Assembly (NCBI GenBank): GCA_029938985.1
Contig: JAOZTW010000094.1
Span: forward strand, 1-11,521
From: Bacteroidales bacterium
GTDB lineage: Bacteria; Bacteroidota; Bacteroidia; Bacteroidales; JAOZQN01
DNA length: 11,521 nucleotides
Direction of reading: 5' to 3'
Positions 6,569-11,521 of this stretch are shown here, piece after piece (within the stretch, counting starts at the first letter, position 1; each line of letters begins with the position of its first letter). The notes under the pieces were generated by a model. It saw only the letters and a list, made by a program, of their open reading frames with translations. It was not told the origin of the DNA and searched no databases. Made by a program: the position numbers and the translations under genes.

Positions 6569-8728
6569 TTAATTATTTATAATGTTCATTTCGTTTATTA
6601 AATTTGATGCACCTGCATATTTGTCAACAATAAAAAGGACAAAACGGATATCAACGCAAATGGTTTTTTGAAGCTCTGTTTCAAAAGCTATATCGCCACT
6701 CATTGCTTCCCAGTTTTTATCAAAAGCAACTCCAATTAATTCTCCATTTCCATTAATAACTGGGCTACCAGAATTACCTCCAGAAATATCATTATTGGTT
6801 ATAAAACAAGTGATTAGATTTCCATTTTTATCTGCATACCTACCGTAATCTTTTGCTTTATGTAATTCTTTTAATTTTTCAGAAACAAAAAATTCTTTGT
6901 TTCTTTGTTTTTCCTTTTTCATATAGCCGTTCAGGTTTGTTGTAAAATTATGTATCTTTCCATCTGCTTTATATCCACCTACTTGACCATAACTTAATCG
7001 CATTGTTGAGTTTGCATCTGGATAGAATAACGCATTTTTATTTTCGGATAACAGCATTTCTAAGTATGCAGCAATAAAAAGTCTTTTACCTTTAATAAGG
7101 TTGTAATCATCAACTTCTTTTTTATCAATAATGTCCCAATAAAGATTTATTATCGACATTGCAGTTCTTATACCAATATCGTTATTAAAACGCCTTTCAT
7201 TAGGATTTTCAAGAAATTCCATATATCTTTTTTTATTTGTTAAAAAAGATTTTGAATACAAATCATCTGCAAATTTATTTAAGTCTCCATAATATTCTTC
7301 TTCTATTTCTTTAAAAATATCGGGGTGATATTCTGGTTCAACTTTCTTTTTAAATAGCTCGAACATGGTTATTAATAGTTCTCTATCTACTACGGTATTG
7401 TAATTTTGAAAATAAATTTCTCCTTCTGTTCTTAAATTATCGCAAGTTTCTGTAAGTAATTTTTTCACACCAAAAGTTCCAATTAAAGCAAAATTTGCGA
7501 GAGCAAATTGTTGAATTTCTGAACCATGATAAAATGCTTCAAGCCAATAATTGTTTATTAAATTATAGTTTGAATTGTCTGTTATTGCATATTTTATTAT
7601 GTCAAGAGCCTTTCCATATTTTTTTAATCTCTTATAATCTTGGTTAATCCATTTGGTTAATTTTTTTTGTAATAATTTTTTTCTTTTTAAAACTTTAAAT
7701 TTTTTCAAACTTTTATTTTGTCCTATAGAATATATCCAATTATTGGAACATTGTGCAAGTTTTGCAGCATATTGAATTCTAATCTTTTCATTCTCAAGCA
7801 TGTGCTTTTTAAATATTTCAATTTTTTTGGTTCTTACTTCAACTCTAATATCGTTTTCATGTTCTATTAATTGTTGAACCTCCCAAGAAGTTAAATATCT
7901 ATTAGTTGAAGCAGGATAGCCCATAACCATAGCAAAATCATTTTCTTTAATACCTTCAAGACTAATAGGAAACGAATATTTGGGAACATAAGGAATGTTG
8001 TTTGGAGAGTATTCGGCAGGTGTTCCGTCTGGAGCACTGTAAACTCTAAAAAAACAAAAATCACCAGTATGACGAGGCCATCTCCAATTGTCGGTTTCGT
8101 ATCCATATTTCCCAATTGATTCTGGTGGAGCACCAACAAGGCGAATATCCTTAAAAACCTCATAAACAATTAAATAATAGTCATTTCCTCCAAAAAAACT
8201 ATATACTTTTGCTTCGTAGTGAGTATCTACAATTGCATCGCATTCTATTTCCTCTGATATATTTTTAATAATTTTCTCCCTCATCTCTTCTTTCATATCA
8301 TCTTTTAATTCGGATAATATTCTTCTTGTAACATTTTCGATGCGAATAAAAAACGAGGCGGTTTTTCCAGGATTTGGTAATTCATCTTCTTTTGTCATAG
8401 CCCAAAAACCATTTGTAAGGTAATCTTTCTCAACAGTACTATGAGCTTGAATTTCACCATATCCACAATGATGATTTGTCAATAATAGGCCCTGTTCAGA
8501 TATTAATTCGGCAGTACAATCACCATAATCAAGACTAACAACGGCATCTTTCATGCAAGATTTATTTATGCTATAAATATCTTCAACCGAAAGGTTAAAG
8601 CCCTTGCTTTTCATTTCAGAATAATTTTTCCCAATAAATGAGAGAAACCACATCCCCTCATCGGCTTTTGCATTAATATTAAATAAAAATACTAATGTAA
8701 AAATGAGTAATATAAATTTATTTTTCAT
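6569..8728 (-). CDS. S46 dipeptidyl peptidase with Lys at the S1 specificity position (second gene of the array)
   Basis: A periplasmic serine dipeptidyl peptidase of 719 residues. The signal peptide is 1-22 (NAKA|DEGMW). The triad is intact: H87 in TNHHC, D223 in PRHTGDF, S653 in GGNSGSP. N214, W215, R219 and D670, which correspond to N-terminus-binding residues, are kept. It aligns with the first array gene without any gap over 718 residues, so the two are close paralogues. K671 (codon 6716-6718) is at the position that is Gly in DPP7 and Arg/Ser in DPP11; the rest of that segment (NWEAMSGDI) is DPP7-like. Further changes from its sister lie near the pocket: R216 in DNWRW (Met in both neighbours), C225-F226 in GDFCFF, and A273 in GYPAST (Gly in both). 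A basic S1 residue would favour Asp/Glu at P1; this is inference. The frame is intact, so it is not a pseudogene by inspection. No TAnnTTTG promoter was seen in the 236 bp upstream. Confidence 0.92.
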   Translation of the reverse strand: MKNKFILLIFTLVFLFNINAKADEGMWFLSFIGKNYSEMKSKGFNLSVEDIYSINKSCMKDAVVSLDYGDCTAELISEQGLLLTNHHCGYGEIQAHSTVEKDYLTNGFWAMTKEDELPNPGKTASFFIRIENVTRRILSELKDDMKEEMREKIIKNISEEIECDAIVDTHYEAKVYSFFGGNDYYLIVYEVFKDIRLVGAPPESIGKYGYETDNWRWPRHTGDFCFFRVYSAPDGTPAEYSPNNIPYVPKYSFPISLEGIKENDFAMVMGYPASTNRYLTSWEVQQLIEHENDIRVEVRTKKIEIFKKHMLENEKIRIQYAAKLAQCSNNWIYSIGQNKSLKKFKVLKRKKLLQKKLTKWINQDYKRLKKYGKALDIIKYAITDNSNYNLINNYWLEAFYHGSEIQQFALANFALIGTFGVKKLLTETCDNLRTEGEIYFQNYNTVVDRELLITMFELFKKKVEPEYHPDIFKEIEEEYYGDLNKFADDLYSKSFLTNKKRYMEFLENPNERRFNNDIGIRTAMSIINLYWDIIDKKEVDDYNLIKGKRLFIAAYLEMLLSENKNALFYPDANSTMRLSYGQVGGYKADGKIHNFTTNLNGYMKKEKQRNKEFFVSEKLKELHKAKDYGRYADKNGNLITCFITNNDISGGNSGSPVINGNGELIGVAFDKNWEAMSGDIAFETELQKTICVDIRFVLFIVDKYAGASNLINEMNIINN

Positions 8729-8750
8729 AATTTTAATAATAAATAACCAC

Positions 8751-8771
8751 GAATTAGTTTGTTCCTAATTC
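8751..8771. repeat. Small hairpin GAATTAG / CTAATTC between array genes one and two
   Basis: A 7-bp perfect inverted repeat with a 7-nt loop sits 23 bp upstream of the middle peptidase ATG. It would be in the mRNA leader if the genes are co-transcribed. The stem is weak and has no U tract. Confidence 0.35.
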
Positions 8772-8788
8772 TTAGTTAGCAGTTCTTT

Positions 8789-8946
8789 AGGGATTGTTAA
8801 ATAATAAGTTTCTGATTTGTATAGATTAATTTATTCTTTTACAACTTAAAAAAAATTATTAATAATGAATTATTTATCATCTTTTTTAAGGTAGAAAAAG
8901 CATAAAATAATGAAGACAAATAGGAAAGTTATTTTTAACAATCCCT
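8789..8946. repeat. 13-bp inverted repeat bracketing most of the gap between array genes one and two
   Basis: AGGGATTGTTAAA (8789-8801) and TTTAACAATCCCT (8934-8946) are perfect reverse complements, 132 nt apart. The sequence outside the arms also looks loosely complementary (TAGTTAGCAGTT near 8774 against AACAGTTAGCTA near 8957), so a longer degenerate inverted repeat is possible. The A/T-rich interior has no open frame. It could be a small decayed element or a long-range mRNA structure between the two cistrons. Confidence 0.45.
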
Positions 8947-8964
8947 TATTGAATAAACAGTTAG

Positions 8965-11121
8965 CTATTCAACTATTTTCATCTCTTTAATAAGATTTGA
9001 AGCTCCTGCATATTTGTCAACAACAAATAAAACAAAGCGAATATCACAACAAATTGTTTTTTGCAGTTCAGTTTCAAAAGCTATATCGCCACTCATTGCT
9101 TCCCAGTTTCCATCAAATGCAACACCAATAAGTTCTCCATTTGCATTTAAAACAGGGCTACCAGAATTACCACCTGTAATATCGTTGTTAGTTAAAAAAC
9201 AGGTAATTAAATTCCCATCTTTGTCTGCATAACGTCCATAATCTTTTTTACTGTGTAGTTCTTTTAGTCTTTTAGAAACAAAAAATTCATGGTTTTCAGG
9301 GTCTTCTTTTTTCATGTAACCATCTAAATTGGTATCAAACTTGTAAGTTTTTCCACTTGCAGTATATCCTCCAACATTTCCATAAGTTACTCGCATTGTA
9401 GAGTTTGCATCTGGATAAAATAATGCGTTTGCATCTTCGTCTTGAAGCATTTCTAAATATGCGGCTATAAAAAGTCTTCTTCCTTTTGTGAGTGAATATT
9501 GGTTTGCTTCCTTTTTAGTTTCCAAGCTCCTGTACATTTCTATTATTGAAGAAGCTGTTAGAATACCAATGTCTTTCATCATTTCTCCTTGAGTAGGATT
9601 GTCAAGAAATGACATATATCTTTTTTCGTCAGTAAGAAACGATTTTGAATATAATTCATCTGCATATTTATTAAAATCTCCATCATAATCAGATTCAATG
9701 GTTTCAAAAATTGATGGTAGATATTCTTTTTTAACTTTTGATTTTACTAATTCAAACATGGTTACAAGAAGTTCTCTATCAACATCTGCATTATAATCTT
9801 TAAAAAATACTTCTCCAGAAGCTCTTAAATTATCACAAGTTTGTTTTAACTGTTCTTCGTCTCCAAAAGCATGAAGTAATTCAAAATTTCCAAGAGCAAA
9901 ACCTTCTAATTCTGAGCCAAGATAAAGTGCTTCAAACCAATAAGTATTAACTAAATCGTATTCATAATTATCTTTAATTGCTTTTTGAATAATTCCTAAT
10001 GCTTCTCCGTATTTTTCAACTCGTTTGGAGTCTTTTTTAATCCATTTAGTTAGTTTTTTTTGTAATAATTTTTTTCTTTTTACTACTTTTAATTTTTTAA
10101 GTCCTTTATTTTGTCCAATAGAATATTTCCAATAGTTGGCACATTGAGCATGTTTTGCAGCGTATTGAATTCTTATTTTTTCGTCTGCTTTCATGTTTTG
10201 TCTAAGAATATCTAATTTTTTTGTTCTTACTTCAATTCTAATATCGTTTTCGTGTTCCATTGTTTGCTTTACTTCCCAAGAGGTTAAGTATCTGTTAGTT
10301 GAACCAGGATACCCCATTATCATTGCAAAATCATTTTCTTTAACACCTTGAATATTTAGTGGGAAAAAATGTTTTGGTTCATAAGGTACGTTGTCAGTTG
10401 AATATTCTGCTGGTGAACCATCTGGAGCACAATAAACCCTAAACATAGAAAAATCACCAGTATGGCGAGGCCACATCCAATTGTCGGTATCATGACCATA
10501 TTTCCCAATAGATTCTGGTGGTGCACCAACAAGTCTAATGTCTTTAAACACTTCGTAAACAAACAAATAATATTTATTACCTCCAAAAAAACTACTTACT
10601 TTGGCTTCATAATGCGTTCCATCAATAGCTTCTCCCTCTATAGTTTTTGATATATTTGCTATAACAGATTCTCGCATCTTCTCTTTCATTTTTTCATTAA
10701 CTTCTACTAAAACTCTCTCGGTAACATCTTCCATTCTAATGAGAAATGAGGCAGTTTTTCCAGGATTGGGTAATTCATCTTCCATTGTCATAGCCCAAAA
10801 TCCATCTGTCAAATAATCTGCATCTACTGAGCTATGTGCCTGTATTTCACCATATCCACAGTGGTGGTTTGTTAGTAACAAGCCTTGTTGAGAAATTAAT
10901 TCTGCCGTACAAGAGCCATGGTCAAGAGCTACAACTGCATCTTTCATGCAAGAATTATTGATACTGTAAATGTCTTCAACTGTAAGTTGAAAACCCTTAC
11001 TTTTCATCTCCGAATAGTTTTTGTCTATAAAAGCCAAAAACCACATTCCTTCATCTGCTTTTGTTATTAGTACAGAAAATAAAAATACGATTGTAAATAA
11101 TAATGCGGTAATTCGTTTCAT
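8965..11121 (-). CDS. S46 dipeptidyl peptidase, DPP7-type (first gene of the tandem array)
   Basis: A periplasmic serine dipeptidyl peptidase of 718 residues, full length for the S46 family. The signal peptide is 1-22 (ITKA|DEGMW). Expected catalytic residues are H87 (TNHHC), D223 (PRHTGDF) and S653 (GGNSGSP); N214, W215, R219 and D670 match the residues that anchor the substrate amino terminus. G671 is at the S1 position that is Gly in DPP7, so cleavage after hydrophobic P1 residues is predicted. It keeps canonical motifs where the middle copy departs: DNWMW, GDFSMF and GYPGST. C58, C327 and C429 are shared with the middle copy but not with the third. It is first in transcription order, 236 bp before the middle gene, so that gene could be read through or separately driven. 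I found no convincing TAnnTTTG promoter upstream of the ATG at 11121. Confidence 0.93.
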   Translation of the reverse strand: MKRITALLFTIVFLFSVLITKADEGMWFLAFIDKNYSEMKSKGFQLTVEDIYSINNSCMKDAVVALDHGSCTAELISQQGLLLTNHHCGYGEIQAHSSVDADYLTDGFWAMTMEDELPNPGKTASFLIRMEDVTERVLVEVNEKMKEKMRESVIANISKTIEGEAIDGTHYEAKVSSFFGGNKYYLFVYEVFKDIRLVGAPPESIGKYGHDTDNWMWPRHTGDFSMFRVYCAPDGSPAEYSTDNVPYEPKHFFPLNIQGVKENDFAMIMGYPGSTNRYLTSWEVKQTMEHENDIRIEVRTKKLDILRQNMKADEKIRIQYAAKHAQCANYWKYSIGQNKGLKKLKVVKRKKLLQKKLTKWIKKDSKRVEKYGEALGIIQKAIKDNYEYDLVNTYWFEALYLGSELEGFALGNFELLHAFGDEEQLKQTCDNLRASGEVFFKDYNADVDRELLVTMFELVKSKVKKEYLPSIFETIESDYDGDFNKYADELYSKSFLTDEKRYMSFLDNPTQGEMMKDIGILTASSIIEMYRSLETKKEANQYSLTKGRRLFIAAYLEMLQDEDANALFYPDANSTMRVTYGNVGGYTASGKTYKFDTNLDGYMKKEDPENHEFFVSKRLKELHSKKDYGRYADKDGNLITCFLTNNDITGGNSGSPVLNANGELIGVAFDGNWEAMSGDIAFETELQKTICCDIRFVLFVVDKYAGASNLIKEMKIVE

Positions 11122-11521
11122 TGTAAAAAATTTAGATTAATAATTTTTGTTAAGCATATCAAAAACAAATAGTTAACAGAATTCAAATTAGTCAAATTAA
11201 ATGTAGTTAGCTATTTAATATGCTTAATATGCCTTGTTTAACAATTTAAAATTTAATTTCGCAATATAAACAAAATTTATTAAAAAAAAATAAATCATAT
11301 ATCAATTACAATTTTTTATTAATGAATTGATATTTGAGTCCTATAAGTGAAAAAGAAAAAATAAATAGACCCAATCTACTTGTTAATTTTGCCTTTTTAT
11401 AAATTTTAAAATATCATTAAATAAGTACCCATACAAAAGTTTTTACACAATTGTATTTATTTAATATGTTGGTTTATAAGCACATTATTGTATCATTGAA
11501 CCATTGAATAATTGTATCATT
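11122..11521. other. Gene-free upstream region of the peptidase array
   Basis: No supported gene lies here on either strand. It must hold the promoter of the first peptidase unless transcription enters from beyond the window, yet no full TTTG/TAnnTTTG pair is visible. What can be seen: two direct copies of TCAAATTA (11183-11190 and 11192-11199) 62-78 bp upstream of the ATG, which read TAATTTGA on the coding strand and could be part of a promoter or operator; and a perfect 9-bp inverted repeat ATATCAATT/AATTGATAT (11299-11307 and 11325-11333, 17-nt loop). The right end is repetitive. Confidence 0.6.
11487..11521. repeat. 24-bp-period direct repeat running to the window edge
   Basis: ATTGTATCATT occurs at 11487-11497 and again at 11511-11521, exactly 24 bp later, with CATTGAA-type words between. 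The second copy is cut by the window end, so the array may be longer. It does not look like a CRISPR array: the period is too short and the intervening sequence resembles the repeat. Confidence 0.5.

Noticed and set aside
7891..8169. Minus-strand frame of 92 codons within the middle peptidase, and the similar 10356-10586 frame in the first
   Set aside because: Both are shifted-frame shadows of the same conserved segment in paralogous genes; their similarity comes from the real frame.
6569..8728. Middle peptidase as a pseudogene
   Set aside because: It has full length, an intact frame, signal peptide, catalytic triad and N-terminus-binding residues.
11320..11430. Short open minus-strand stretch at the right end (reading KKAKLTSRLGLF...)
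   Set aside because: It is about 35 codons between stops with no ATG and no recognisable family; chance is enough.
11487..11521. CRISPR array
   Set aside because: The period is 24 bp, the intervening sequence resembles the repeat, and no cas gene is present.

Overview
This AT-rich window reads as a piece of a Bacteroidota chromosome, most likely Bacteroidales or a close relative; I cannot place it lower. The grounds are a SusC/RagA-type TonB-linked outer-membrane protein, three S46 dipeptidyl peptidases of the Porphyromonas DPP7/DPP11 family, an NhaD-type sodium/proton antiporter, start codons preceded by A/T-rich sequence rather than Shine-Dalgarno motifs, and promoters of the Bacteroidota form (TTTG, about 19 nt, TAnnTTTG). 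Every gene is on the minus strand, so transcription runs right to left.

Layout in transcription order: a roughly 400-bp gene-free stretch at the right edge; three tandem S46 peptidases (11121-8965, 8728-6569, 6542-4395); a small DEDDy 3'-5' exonuclease (4323-3757); nhaD (3510-2134) with its own promoter and a strong terminator; a 670-bp intergenic region holding a heptamer repeat array, a 250-bp inverted-repeat (MITE-like) element and a clear promoter; and the first 487 codons of a SusC-like receptor running off the left edge.

The peptidases are exported and should release dipeptides from oligopeptides in the periplasm. A SusC-type receptor imports nutrients through the outer membrane, though nothing here shows that this one handles peptides. 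NhaD would handle sodium and pH balance. Together this suggests a sodium-exposed bacterium that uses peptides, but the physiological link is inference.

The most interesting point is in the peptidase array. All three copies keep the catalytic His/Asp/Ser and the residues that bind the substrate N-terminus. The outer two have Gly at the S1 specificity position (Gly673 in DPP7, Arg or Ser in DPP11), while the middle copy has Lys there, with other changes around the pocket. It looks like a duplicated DPP7-type enzyme that may have moved towards acidic substrates by a route different from canonical DPP11.
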